A stretch of DNA of 64,000 nucleotides from the NCBI RefSeq assembly GCF_025398195.1, contig NZ_JAODNV010000001.1:1-64000 (forward strand). The letters are read 5' to 3'. A program made the translations under genes and the position numbers. Within the stretch, counting starts at the first letter, position 1; every line of letters starts with the position of its first letter. The notes beneath the pieces are model-generated. The model was not told the DNA's origin. It made no database searches and saw only the letters and a program-made list of their open reading frames with translations. This DNA is from Chelativorans petroleitrophicus (GTDB lineage: Bacteria; Pseudomonadota; Alphaproteobacteria; Rhizobiales; Rhizobiaceae). Below, one piece after another: positions 55,753 to 64,000 of the stretch.

Positions 55753-55786
55753 GCTTTCATTGCGAAACTGTCACGGCGGAGGGGCC

Positions 55787-56227
55787 TCAGGCGAAGCGGG
55801 CCTCCAATGTGATAGGGATCGCCTTGAGCGCCGCCGAAACGGGGCAAATCTCCTTGGCCTTGGCCGCGATTTCCTTGAACTTGGCCTCTTCCATGCCCGG
55901 CACTGTGCCGTTGACGGTAAGTGCGCTGCCGCGGATCTCAAAACCGCCACCCTGCTTCGGCTGGAGATCGATCTCTGCCTTGACGTCGAGTGATTCCGCG
56001 GGCGTTCCGCCTTCGGCCAGCATGTGGGCGAGCTGCATGGAGAAGCACGCCGCGTGCGCAGCGGCGATCAGCTCCTCCGGGTTTGTGCCGGACCGGCCGG
56101 TTTCGTCTTCGAAGCGGGCCTTGAAGCTCAAAGGCAAGCCGCCCAGAGCGCCGCTCTGGGTGCTTTCGAGCCGGCCGGAGCCTTTGGTGAGAGAACCGTT
56201 CCAGATAACACTTGCGTGGCGCTTCAT
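55787..56227 (-). CDS. osmC: OsmC family peroxiredoxin
   Basis: Reduces organic hydroperoxides with a thiol pair. The 146-residue protein has Cys61 (HAACFSM) and Cys128 (KEICPVS) at the family positions, plus the catalytic Arg and Glu region FEDETGRSGTNPEELIAAAH. The ATG at 56227 follows GGAG; the longer frame to 56299 has no family similarity. It ends 140 bases before the dehydrogenase pseudogene on the same strand. Confidence 0.92.
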   Translation of the reverse strand: MKRHASVIWNGSLTKGSGRLESTQSGALGGLPLSFKARFEDETGRSGTNPEELIAAAHAACFSMQLAHMLAEGGTPAESLDVKAEIDLQPKQGGGFEIRGSALTVNGTVPGMEEAKFKEIAAKAKEICPVSAALKAIPITLEARFA

Positions 56228-56261
56228 CCCTGTTTCTCCATGGGTTCGGTTGTTTGCGGGT

Positions 56262-57509
56262 TCATATGGCTTCGCCTCGCAGCAGCCGGGGCGTGGCACC
56301 GGAAAGCCCGGCCGCTTGACGGATGAAGAAATTCTTCATGCCCGGCATGCGATCGACCAGTCCAAGGCCAATGTCGCGGATCGCCCGAATCGGGGCGAAG
56401 TCGTTCGAGAAGAGGCGGTTCAGCACGTCCGTCGTGACGCCCATCTGCACCGTGTCGAAACGCCGCCAGCGTTCATATCGCTGCAGCACGTTGAGTGCGC
56501 CGATATCCTCGCCCAGCCGGTCCGCCTCCACCAGCACCTGGGCGAGTGCCGCCGCGTCCTTGAAGCCGAGATTGAGCCCCTGGCCGGCGATCGGGTGAAT
56601 GCCATGGGCGGCGTCGCCCGCCAGCGCAAAGCGCGGGCGCACGAAATCCCGTGCGAGCGTCAGCCCCAGCGGCCAAGCCCGGCGCGGCCCCTCGACATGG
56701 ATCTCGCCGAGCTTGAGCCCGAAGCGGATTTCCAGCTCGTGCTCGAAAACGAGGTCGTCTTCCTTGACCAGCCGTTCGGCATCTTCCGTCCGCTCCGTCC
56801 ATACGATGGAGGAGCGGTTGCCCTTGAGCGGCAGGATGGCGAATGGCCCCGCCGGCAGGAAGTGCTCCTCCGCTCGGCCTTCGTGGGGGCGTTCGTGCGC
56901 AACGGTGCACACGATGCCGGACTGCCCGTATTCCCAGCGCACCACATGGATGCCCGCCATGTCGCGCAGTCTTGATTTCACCCCGTCGGCCGCCACAAGA
57001 AGGCGCGTGCGGCAGGATGTCTCGTCTGAAAGGCGGACGTCCACTGCGGCCGGCTCGATGTCAAAGGCCTCCGCCGCCACGCCTTGGACGATATCGATCC
57101 CGAGCTCCTTCGCCCGCCGGCGCAGGGCGCCGTTCAGATCCCGATTCATCACCATATGCGCGAAAGGTTCGCCGGGCGTGGCCTCACCGCCGAAGGTCAG
57201 GAACACGGGGCGGACCGGATCACTCGTGCGCGAATCGGTAATCACCATTTCCGTGATCGGCTGGGCCTCGGCTTCGATCTCTTCCCAGCAGCCCAGCTGC
57301 CGCAGCATGCGCACGGCCGCCGCCGCCACCGCCGAGGCGCGTCCGTCGCGCTGCCACACGCCCTCCGGCGCGGCATCGACAACCAGGATGCGCATGCCCG
57401 GTCGGGCCTGCCGCAGGGAGACTGCTATGGTGAGCCCCACATAGCCCGCGCCGGCAATCAGAACATCGAAAAGGCCCTGGACGCGCGACTCACCCTTTGT
57501 TTCAGCCAT
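56262..57509 (-). CDS. UbiH/UbiF/COQ6-type FAD monooxygenase of ubiquinone synthesis
   Basis: Hydroxylates the aromatic ring of a ubiquinone intermediate. The 415-residue protein shows the FAD-binding LIAGAGYVGLTIAVSLRQ (residues 17-34), LLVAADGVKSRLR (second conserved block) and RFALAGDAAHGIHPIAGQGLNLGFKDAAALA near residue 295, the UbiH/UbiF signature. Which ring position it acts on is not clear, as alphaproteobacteria often have one broad-range enzyme. It lies 34 bases before osmC's start on the same strand. Divergent from tesB. Confidence 0.88.
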   Translation of the reverse strand: MAETKGESRVQGLFDVLIAGAGYVGLTIAVSLRQARPGMRILVVDAAPEGVWQRDGRASAVAAAAVRMLRQLGCWEEIEAEAQPITEMVITDSRTSDPVRPVFLTFGGEATPGEPFAHMVMNRDLNGALRRRAKELGIDIVQGVAAEAFDIEPAAVDVRLSDETSCRTRLLVAADGVKSRLRDMAGIHVVRWEYGQSGIVCTVAHERPHEGRAEEHFLPAGPFAILPLKGNRSSIVWTERTEDAERLVKEDDLVFEHELEIRFGLKLGEIHVEGPRRAWPLGLTLARDFVRPRFALAGDAAHGIHPIAGQGLNLGFKDAAALAQVLVEADRLGEDIGALNVLQRYERWRRFDTVQMGVTTDVLNRLFSNDFAPIRAIRDIGLGLVDRMPGMKNFFIRQAAGLSGATPRLLRGEAI

Positions 57510-57600
57510 GGCTTCGAACTCCGTTCAACACGCCTGCCTTGACTTACAGCCAGTCCTCCGGTTTGTCGGAACGCTGTAAATCCACCGGAGGTCCTTCCCC

Positions 57601-58467
57601 ATGCCGTCCCCGATGCAGGAACTTCTCGACATACTGAATCTGGAACGGCTGGAACACAACCTCTTTCGCGGCCTCAGCCCTCAGGTGGGCTGGCAGCGCG
57701 TCTTCGGCGGGCAGGTGATCGGGCAGGCACTGGTGGCTGCGCAGCGCACGGTGAGCGCGGATCGCCATGTGCATTCGCTGCATTGCTATTTCATACTGCC
57801 GGGCGATCCCACCGTTCCCATCATCTACGAAGTGGACCGCATCCGCGACGGCGGCAGCTTTACCACTAGGCGCGTGAACGCGATCCAGCACGGTCAGGCC
57901 ATCTTTTCCCTTGCCGCATCCTTCCATATCGACGAGCCGGGCCTCGAGCATCAACTTCCCATGCCGGAGGGAGTTCCTCCGCCCGAAACCCTGCAGCCAC
58001 AGCGGGCGTTTCTCACCGCCTTTGGCGACAAGGTGCCCGAGAAGATAAGGCGATACTGGCAGCGCGAGCGCCTGCTGGAAATCCGCCCGGTCAATGTCGA
58101 GCATTACACGACGCGGGATGCGCTTCCGCCCTTTCAGCAGGTCTGGATGAGAATGGCCGGTCCCCTTCCGGACGACCGCCATCTGCAGGCGGCGGTGCTT
58201 GCCTATCTGTCCGACATGACGCTGCTCGACACGGCCACCTTCCCGCATGGCCGTTCGCTGTTCGATCCGGAGCTGCAGATGGCGAGCCTCGACCATGCCA
58301 TGTGGTTCCACCGGCCGCACTCGCTCTCCGGCTGGCTGCTTTACACCCAGGACAGCCCATCCACGCGCGGCGCGCGGGGCCTAACACGCGGCAGCATCTA
58401 TTCGCAGGACGGCGTGCTCATCGCCTCGACGGCCCAAGAGGGGCTGATCCGGCTGCGCACAAAATAG
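57601..58467 (+). CDS. tesB: acyl-CoA thioesterase II
   Basis: Hydrolyses acyl-CoA to fatty acid and CoA. The 288-residue double hot-dog protein has FRGLSPQVGWQRVFGGQVIGQAL at the N-terminus, HSLHCYFILPGD, TRRVNAIQHGQAIFSLAASF and the C-terminal SLDHAMWFHRP and LTRGSIYSQDGVLIAST, where the catalytic Asp/Gln/Thr lie. The ATG at 57601 is behind CCGGAGG. Single-gene unit. Confidence 0.93.
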   Translation: MPSPMQELLDILNLERLEHNLFRGLSPQVGWQRVFGGQVIGQALVAAQRTVSADRHVHSLHCYFILPGDPTVPIIYEVDRIRDGGSFTTRRVNAIQHGQAIFSLAASFHIDEPGLEHQLPMPEGVPPPETLQPQRAFLTAFGDKVPEKIRRYWQRERLLEIRPVNVEHYTTRDALPPFQQVWMRMAGPLPDDRHLQAAVLAYLSDMTLLDTATFPHGRSLFDPELQMASLDHAMWFHRPHSLSGWLLYTQDSPSTRGARGLTRGSIYSQDGVLIASTAQEGLIRLRTK

Positions 58468-58586
58468 GCAAATTTTGCACTTTGCACATTTTCTAATCAC
58501 CTGGCCCAGTTGCGCTTCTAGACGCAGGCACGAAAGGTTGGAATTTAGGAAGTAATTTCAAGCAGTTGATTCAAGCATCAGGCATC

Positions 58587-58602
58587 TGGCACGGCGCTTG
58601 AT
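58587..58602 (+). promoter_or_regulatory. sigma-54 promoter of glnK-amtB
   Basis: TGGCAC, five bases, TTGAT: a good match to TGGCAC-N5-TTGCA. It ends 87 bases before the glnK ATG. Tandem TTTGCAC copies at 58474-58480 and 58481-58487 may form part of an upstream NtrC-binding region. Confidence 0.75.
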
Positions 58603-58682
58603 TCCACCTCTGCGTTGCTGGCCGCCCAAGGTCGGGTGACCGGCGGCACATGCAACGCGGCGTGTCCGCCAAGCAGGGGTGA

Positions 58683-59027
<345 letters not shown>

Positions 59028-59057
59028 GCGCAACCGGTACCTTTCAGGGAGAATGAG

Positions 59058-60422
59058 ATGAGGTTTCCGAGAACCACTATCGCTAGGCTAGCGCCCGGTG
59101 CGGCTGCGCTCGCGCTTGGCACTTTAGCCGCGCTTCCTGCCCTGGCACAGGAGGAGAGCGCCGAAGCCGCCGCGGAGGTTGCGGCCGTCATGGACAAGGG
59201 CGACGTCGCCTGGATGATGACGGCGAGCCTCCTGGTGCTGTTCATGACCCTGCCGGGTCTGGCCCTCTTCTATGGCGGCCTCGTGCGCGCCAAGAACGCG
59301 CTGTCGGTGCTCATGCAGTGCACCATGATTGCGGCGGTGGTCATGGTCATATGGGTGCTGTGGGGCTATTCCTTCGCCTTCGGCGGCGGCACGGGCCCCT
59401 TCTGGGGAGGCTTCGGCAAGGTGTTCCTGTCCGGCGTGACGGCCGATTCGATGGCTTCGACCTTTACCGAAGGCGTCGTCATCCCCGAATACGTCTTCAT
59501 CTGCTTCCAGATGACCTTTGCCGTCATTACGCCGGCGCTGATCGTGGGCGCCTTTGCCGAGCGGATCAAATTCTCGGCGGTGATTCTCTTCACCATCCTG
59601 TGGGTGACCTTCGTCTACTTCCCCATCGCCCACATGGTCTGGGATTCTTCGGGCTTCCTCTACAACCTCGGCGCGCTCGATTTCGCAGGCGGCACCGTGG
59701 TCCACATCAATGCGGGCATCGCCGCGCTGGTGGGCTGCATCATGGTGGGCAAGCGCACCGGCTACGGCAAGGAAATCCTCGCGCCGCATTCGATGACGCT
59801 CACCATGGTCGGTGCCTCGATCCTCTGGATCGGCTGGTTCGGCTTCAACGCCGGCTCCAATCTCGAGGCCACCGGCGGTGCGGCGCTGGCCATGATCAAC
59901 ACCTTCACCGCCACGGCCGGTGCGATCATCGCCTGGAGCGTGATTGAGGCACTGCACCGCGGCAAGGCGTCTATGCTGGGGGCGGCCTCGGGCATCATCG
60001 CCGGGCTCGTCGCCATTACTCCAGCCTGCGGCACAGTGGGTCCGGTGGGCGCCATCGTGCTGGGCGCGATCTCGAGCGCGGTTTGCTACTTCTTTGTGGC
60101 CGTGGTGAAGAACAAATTCGGCTATGACGACACGCTTGACGTGTTCGGCATTCACGGCATCGGGGGCATCGTCGGCGCACTCGGCACAGGCATCTTCACG
60201 GCGCCTTGGCTGGGCGGCACGGGCGGGGACGATTTCTCCATCGCCTCTCAGCTGTGGATTCAGATCGTGGCCGTTGTCGTAACCATTCTCTGGTGCGGAA
60301 TCCTCTCGGCCATCCTCTACAAGATCGTCGATGCGGTGTTCGGCCTCAGGCCTTCGCCTGAAGATGAGACGCAGGGCCTCGATCTCACCTCGCATGGCGA
60401 GGCGGCCTACCACTACTCCTGA
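59058..60422 (+). CDS. amtB: ammonium transporter AmtB
   Basis: Trimeric ammonium channel of the inner membrane. The 454-residue protein has a signal peptide (PGAAALALGTLAALPALAQ), then eleven helices with DVAWMMTASLLVLFMTLPGLALFYGGLVRAKN, FAVITPALIVGAFAERI, GTVVHINAGIAALVG with the first pore His and DVFGIHGIGGIVGALGTG with the second. It is controlled by GlnK. A strong terminator follows. Confidence 0.96.
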   Translation: MRFPRTTIARLAPGAAALALGTLAALPALAQEESAEAAAEVAAVMDKGDVAWMMTASLLVLFMTLPGLALFYGGLVRAKNALSVLMQCTMIAAVVMVIWVLWGYSFAFGGGTGPFWGGFGKVFLSGVTADSMASTFTEGVVIPEYVFICFQMTFAVITPALIVGAFAERIKFSAVILFTILWVTFVYFPIAHMVWDSSGFLYNLGALDFAGGTVVHINAGIAALVGCIMVGKRTGYGKEILAPHSMTLTMVGASILWIGWFGFNAGSNLEATGGAALAMINTFTATAGAIIAWSVIEALHRGKASMLGAASGIIAGLVAITPACGTVGPVGAIVLGAISSAVCYFFVAVVKNKFGYDDTLDVFGIHGIGGIVGALGTGIFTAPWLGGTGGDDFSIASQLWIQIVAVVVTILWCGILSAILYKIVDAVFGLRPSPEDETQGLDLTSHGEAAYHYS

Positions 60423-60464
60423 AACCGCGGCATCTCCCGCCCGACGGCGGAGGATGCGATTTGG

Positions 60465-60493
60465 GGCCTGGCGTTGTGCCGGGCCTCTTTTTT
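60465..60493 (+). terminator. intrinsic terminator of amtB
   Basis: GGCCTGGC / GCCGGGCC stem (one G-T pair) with a five-base loop, then TCTTTTTT. It ends the glnK-amtB transcript 43 bases past the stop. Confidence 0.92.
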
Positions 60494-60582
60494 ACAGTTG
60501 AGGGGGAGGCACAGCCGCGCCTCATGAAGCCGAGGCGCCTTCCGCCGGCACAAGGTCCTCTTCAGGCCATCTACTCCCATGG

Positions 60583-60598
60583 TTAATGCCGCCTTTAC
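60583..60598 (+). promoter_or_regulatory. CtrA-like site upstream of ftsK
   Basis: TTAATGCCGCCTTTAC is one base from the consensus TTAA-N7-TTAAC. It ends 70 bases before the ftsK start, a sensible position for cell-cycle control of a division gene. Confidence 0.4.
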
Positions 60599-60667
60599 CA
60601 TCACGGTTTTATCTTTCGCCCCGTCCAGGCGCTCTCAGGCGCGCCAACAGTACAGTCGGACGGGGAA

Positions 60668-63181
60668 ATGCGTATGAGTTCCGGTACTTCCGCGGCGCTT
60701 GCTGTCTATGGCGGATTCGGTATGCGGCTCTTTCTGCGGCGGCAGGCTGCGCGCGGACTGGGGCTGGTTCTGCTGGTGCTGGCGGCATTCTGCCTGGCGG
60801 CGCTGGCCACCTGGAACGTGGCCGATCCAAGTTTCAGCCACGCGACCGACAATCCGGTCACCAATGCCATGGGCTACCCGGGGGCCGTCTTCTCCGACAT
60901 CGCCATGCAGTTCTTTGGCCTTGCCTCGGTTGTCGGGCTGGTGCCCGCCGTCTTCTGGGGCCTCTTCCTTCTCGCGGCGCGCCCCATCGAGAGGCTGTGG
61001 CGGCGCGTCGGCGCGTGGTTTGGCGGCGCCGTTCTTTCGGCGGGCATTGCCGGCTGCGTCGTTCCGCCTGAAACCTGGCCGCTTCCGACTGGCCTTGGCG
61101 GTGTCTTCGGCGACATGGTGCTCGCCGCTCCCGCCCTGCTGTCGGGCGACTATCCGACCGGCCTGTTTGCTCTTGTCGTTGCGATGGTTCTTTTTGCGCC
61201 CGCCCTCTGGCTGACGCTTTACGGCGCCTGCATCTTTGCCCGTCCCGCCGAAGTCATCGCGCCCGGTCTGTCGGAAGACGACCTCGAAGAGGAAGAGGAG
61301 GACGACGAGGAAGAGGAAGACGGTGGCTTCGTTGCTCTGGGCTGGGTGGCGCACTGGTGGCTGTCGCTCAGAGGCTTTTGCCGCCGCCATTTCCTCCGCG
61401 CCGACGGCCATTTGGATGAGGAGTATGAGCTCTCCGCGCCCGCTCCCGTTGTCGCGGCGGCCCGTGCAGCCGACGAGCGCATGCGCATCGAGCCCGATTT
61501 CGACGAGCCGCAGGCCTATGTCGAGCCGCAGGTCGATGTGCCCGCGGTCCGTGAACCCGCACTCCGTGAGCCCGCGCCCATGCGGGTGGAAAATCCTGCG
61601 CCACGGCCTGCGCCCGGCGCGCGCGTGCGCCGCGAAGCGCAGCCCTCGTTCCTGGACTCGGGCGGCTTCACCCTGCCTCCGCTGCATCTTCTTGCCGAAC
61701 CCAAGGCCACCAGCAAAGATCCGAGCCTCTCCAAGGAAGCGCTGGAGCAGAACGCGCGGCTTCTCGAGGGCGTGCTTGAGGATTTCGGCGTCAAGGGTGA
61801 GATCATCCATGTGCGCCCGGGGCCGGTCGTCACACTTTATGAGCTGGAGCCCGCGCCCGGCATCAAGTCCTCGCGCGTCATCGGTTTGGCCGACGACATC
61901 GCCCGCTCCATGAGCGCGATCGCCGCGCGCGTGGCGGTCGTGCCCGGCCGCAACGCCATTGGCATCGAACTGCCGAACGCGACCCGCGAAACGGTCTATC
62001 TGCGAGAGCTTCTGGCGAGCCGCGAGTTCGAAACCACCAAGGCGCGCCTGGCGCTGGCGCTCGGCAAGACGATCAACGGCGAGGCCGTGATCGCCGACCT
62101 CGCCAAGATGCCGCATCTGCTGGTGGCCGGCACCACCGGCTCCGGCAAGTCGGTGGCCATCAACACGATGATCCTGTCACTGCTCTACCGGATGACGCCG
62201 GAGGAGTGCCGCCTGATCATGATCGACCCCAAGATGCTGGAGCTTTCCGTCTATGACGGCATCCCGCACCTGCTCACCCCTGTCGTCACTGATCCCAAGA
62301 AGGCGGTCGTGGCGCTGAAATGGACCGTGCGGGAGATGGAGGAGCGCTACCGCAAGATGTCCAAGGTGGGCGTACGCAACATCGAGGGCTTCAATCAGCG
62401 CGTTCTCGCCGCCAAAAAGAAGGGCGAAAGGATCACGCGCACGGTGCAGACCGGATTCGACCGGGAGACGGGCGAGGCGATCTACGAGACCGAGGATCTC
62501 GATCTGGAGCCCATGCCCTGCATCGTCGTCATCATCGACGAGATGGCCGACCTGATGATGGTCGCCGGCAAGGACATCGAGGGTGCGGTGCAGCGGCTGG
62601 CCCAGATGGCGCGCGCGGCCGGCATCCACGTCATCATGGCGACGCAGCGGCCTTCGGTGGATGTCATCACCGGCACGATCAAGGCCAACTTCCCCACGCG
62701 CATCTCCTTCCAGGTCACCTCCAAGATCGACAGCCGCACGATTCTGGGCGAGCAGGGGGCCGAGCAGCTGCTCGGCATGGGTGACATGCTCTACATGGCG
62801 GGCGGCGGGCGTATCCAGCGCGTGCACGGCCCCTTCGTCTCCGATTCGGAGGTGGAGAAGATTGTCGCGCACCTGAAGGCGCAGGGTGTGCCGGATTATC
62901 TGGATGCCGTCACCGAAGACGATGGAGATGGGGACGATTCCGGCGGCTTCGCAAACGGTGCCGGCAATCTGGGCAATTCGGACGACCCCTACGATCAGGC
63001 GGTTGCCATTGTGCTGCGCCACGGCAAGGCTTCGACGAGCTACATCCAGCGCCGCTTGGGCATCGGCTACAATCGCGCGGCGTCCATCATCGAACGCATG
63101 GAGCAGGAGGGCATTGTCGGTCCGGCCAATCACGCGGGCAAACGCGAGATTCTGGTGCCTACCGAGCGGGATCAGGAATAG
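60668..63181 (+). CDS. ftsK: DNA translocase FtsK
   Basis: Septal DNA pump that clears and aligns the chromosome termini for dif recombination. The 837-residue protein has about four N-terminal helices (residues 25-205), a short acidic linker ([16 protein letters not shown]) and a variable stretch rich in Pro and Ala, then the RecA-like motor with Walker A GTTGSGKS at 488-495 and Walker [13 protein letters not shown], and the C-terminal gamma winged helix ([17 protein letters not shown], then [18 protein letters not shown]) that reads KOPS. A second ATG at 60674 with GGGGA upstream may be the real start. Confidence 0.96.
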   Translation: MRMSSGTSAALAVYGGFGMRLFLRRQAARGLGLVLLVLAAFCLAALATWNVADPSFSHATDNPVTNAMGYPGAVFSDIAMQFFGLASVVGLVPAVFWGLFLLAARPIERLWRRVGAWFGGAVLSAGIAGCVVPPETWPLPTGLGGVFGDMVLAAPALLSGDYPTGLFALVVAMVLFAPALWLTLYGACIFARPAEVIAPGLSEDDLEEEEEDDEEEEDGGFVALGWVAHWWLSLRGFCRRHFLRADGHLDEEYELSAPAPVVAAARAADERMRIEPDFDEPQAYVEPQVDVPAVREPALREPAPMRVENPAPRPAPGARVRREAQPSFLDSGGFTLPPLHLLAEPKATSKDPSLSKEALEQNARLLEGVLEDFGVKGEIIHVRPGPVVTLYELEPAPGIKSSRVIGLADDIARSMSAIAARVAVVPGRNAIGIELPNATRETVYLRELLASREFETTKARLALALGKTINGEAVIADLAKMPHLLVAGTTGSGKSVAINTMILSLLYRMTPEECRLIMIDPKMLELSVYDGIPHLLTPVVTDPKKAVVALKWTVREMEERYRKMSKVGVRNIEGFNQRVLAAKKKGERITRTVQTGFDRETGEAIYETEDLDLEPMPCIVVIIDEMADLMMVAGKDIEGAVQRLAQMARAAGIHVIMATQRPSVDVITGTIKANFPTRISFQVTSKIDSRTILGEQGAEQLLGMGDMLYMAGGGRIQRVHGPFVSDSEVEKIVAHLKAQGVPDYLDAVTEDDGDGDDSGGFANGAGNLGNSDDPYDQAVAIVLRHGKASTSYIQRRLGIGYNRAASIIERMEQEGIVGPANHAGKREILVPTERDQE

Positions 63182-63272
63182 TTCGGATACGCATGCGGGG
63201 CGGGGTCTAATTTCAGCCCCGATGCCGCCCTATCTAATGACCGATGCCACAGATTCCGGAGACCAAGGACCT

Positions 63273-63914
63273 ATGACCATTTTCGCCGAACGTCCCAGCG
63301 TTTTCCGCCGCGCGGTTCCGGCGTTCTTCGCTCTAGCCTTTGGTCTGATCGCTTCGGGTGCGGCGCATGCAGCCTCGGACGCCGTCCAGAGGATAGCCGA
63401 CCATTTCTCCAACGTGCGCACCATGACGGGCGAGTTCGTGCAGTTCGGCCCGCGCGGCGAGCAGACGGGCGGCAAGTTCTATATCGAACGGCCCGGCAAG
63501 ATTCGCTTCGACTACGAGCCTCCGGCGCGGTTCCGCGTCATCTCCGACGGCACGACCGTGGTTGTGGAAAACCGCAAGATGAACACGGCGGACATCTATC
63601 CTCTGTCCAAGACACCGCTGAAGCTCCTCCTGGGCGAGCGCATCGATCTATCCGCCGCGAACGTCCAGAGCGTGAGCGAGGAAGAGGATCTGACGACCGT
63701 GCGCCTTGTTGACCGTCAGCTCGGCGTGAATTCGACCATCACCATGATGTTCGATTCCGAGACCTATGATCTGCGCCAGTGGACCATCACCGACGCGCAG
63801 GGCAAGGACACGACGGTGATGCTGTTCAATGTGCAGCAAGGCGTTACTTTCGATCCCAGCGTCTTTGCGATCGACTACAGCCGCGTCAACAGGATGGCGC
63901 GCGGGGATTTCTGA
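63273..63914 (+). CDS. lolA: outer-membrane lipoprotein carrier protein LolA
   Basis: Periplasmic chaperone that carries lipoproteins from LolCDE to the outer membrane. From the ATG at 63273 (AGGA upstream) it has 213 residues: signal peptide to Ala33 (FFALAFGLIASGAAHA), then the LolA barrel with HFSNVRTMTGEFVQFGPRGEQTGGKFYIERPGKIRFDYEP-type strands (two consecutive family blocks) and the C-terminal LFNVQQGVTFDPSVFAIDY. ftsK-lolA is a usual rhizobial pair. Confidence 0.93.
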   Translation: MTIFAERPSVFRRAVPAFFALAFGLIASGAAHAASDAVQRIADHFSNVRTMTGEFVQFGPRGEQTGGKFYIERPGKIRFDYEPPARFRVISDGTTVVVENRKMNTADIYPLSKTPLKLLLGERIDLSAANVQSVSEEEDLTTVRLVDRQLGVNSTITMMFDSETYDLRQWTITDAQGKDTTVMLFNVQQGVTFDPSVFAIDYSRVNRMARGDF

Positions 63915-63942
63915 TCTCCTTTCGGTAGTATGGGTGCGGGAC

Positions 63943-63968
63943 GCTTGCCACCGGCGCCGGTGGCAAGC
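63943..63968 (+). terminator. perfect palindrome after lolA
   Basis: A 26-base perfect palindrome, half-site GCTTGCCACCGGC, begins 28 bases after the lolA stop. It has no T run on the plus strand, but its length suggests a bidirectional transcript-end structure. Confidence 0.6.
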
Positions 63969-63972
63969 TATG

Positions 63973-63995
63973 CCGGCTTTGACAAGAAAAGCCGG
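63973..63995 (-). terminator. second hairpin at the right edge
   Basis: CCGGCTTT / AAAGCCGG around a seven-base loop. Because the stem itself carries T on the outgoing side only in part, its direction is uncertain; it may end a minus-strand gene that starts beyond the window. Confidence 0.45.
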
Positions 63996-64000
63996 ACGCC

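Noticed and set aside
59124-60413. 429-codon frame antisense to amtB
   Set aside because: Same shadow effect; amtB is certain by sequence.

Overview
The window is a GC-rich (roughly 60-65% by eye) alphaproteobacterial chromosome segment. Gene content and order point to the order Hyphomicrobiales, probably near Phyllobacteriaceae/Mesorhizobium. Supporting signs are a class I fda/pgk/gap/tkt block next to a DUF4164 gene and zapA, ftsK followed by lolA, an alphaproteobacterial Usg protein, leuS followed by lptE, CtrA-type TTAA-N7-TTAA sites and a short rhizobial-type palindromic repeat. The assignment is from memory of families and synteny; no search was run. I found no rRNA, tRNA, transposase, integrase or CRISPR array.

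Layout: 1-3.1 kb holds a poorly understood locus on the minus strand: a 22-codon ORF behind an unusually perfect Shine-Dalgarno, and two overlapping genes of unknown function. 3.2-10.8 kb is core: acs, usg, a YggS-type PLP protein, leuS, lptE and a PlsC-like acyltransferase. 10.9-33.9 kb is an accessory catabolic region with three complete TRAP transporters (dctPQM). Its first half has a SnoaL-like/cupin pair, a hydroxypyruvate-isomerase-like protein, a BKACE (DUF849) enzyme, an HpcH/HpaI aldolase, an IclR regulator, an enoyl-CoA hydratase, TRAP-1, an SDR and a quinone oxidoreductase. Its second half is the most novel part: two paralogous DUF6282 putative metallohydrolases, each beside its own TRAP transporter, flank a minus-strand operon of IclR regulator, PreA-like flavoprotein and D-2-hydroxyacid dehydrogenase.

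34-64 kb is core again: fda, pgk, a K+/H+ antiporter, gap, tkt; DUF4164 and zapA; rimM-trmD-DUF4260 and rplS; rsmB and htpX (coupled); an SDHAF4-like protein; a small conserved protein, a secreted protein and a GNAT protein around a CtrA-type box; doxX; sdhCDAB interrupted by a family 25 glycosyltransferase gene; a leucine-dehydrogenase-like gene broken by two mutually compensating frameshifts; osmC; ubiH; tesB; glnK-amtB behind a sigma-54 promoter; ftsK; lolA.

Functionally, the core parts cover acetate activation, glycolysis and the pentose phosphate cycle, respiration (complex II with its assembly factor), ubiquinone synthesis, translation, nitrogen sensing and cell division. The accessory region looks like a set of uptake-plus-breakdown modules for organic acids whose substrates cannot be read from sequence.
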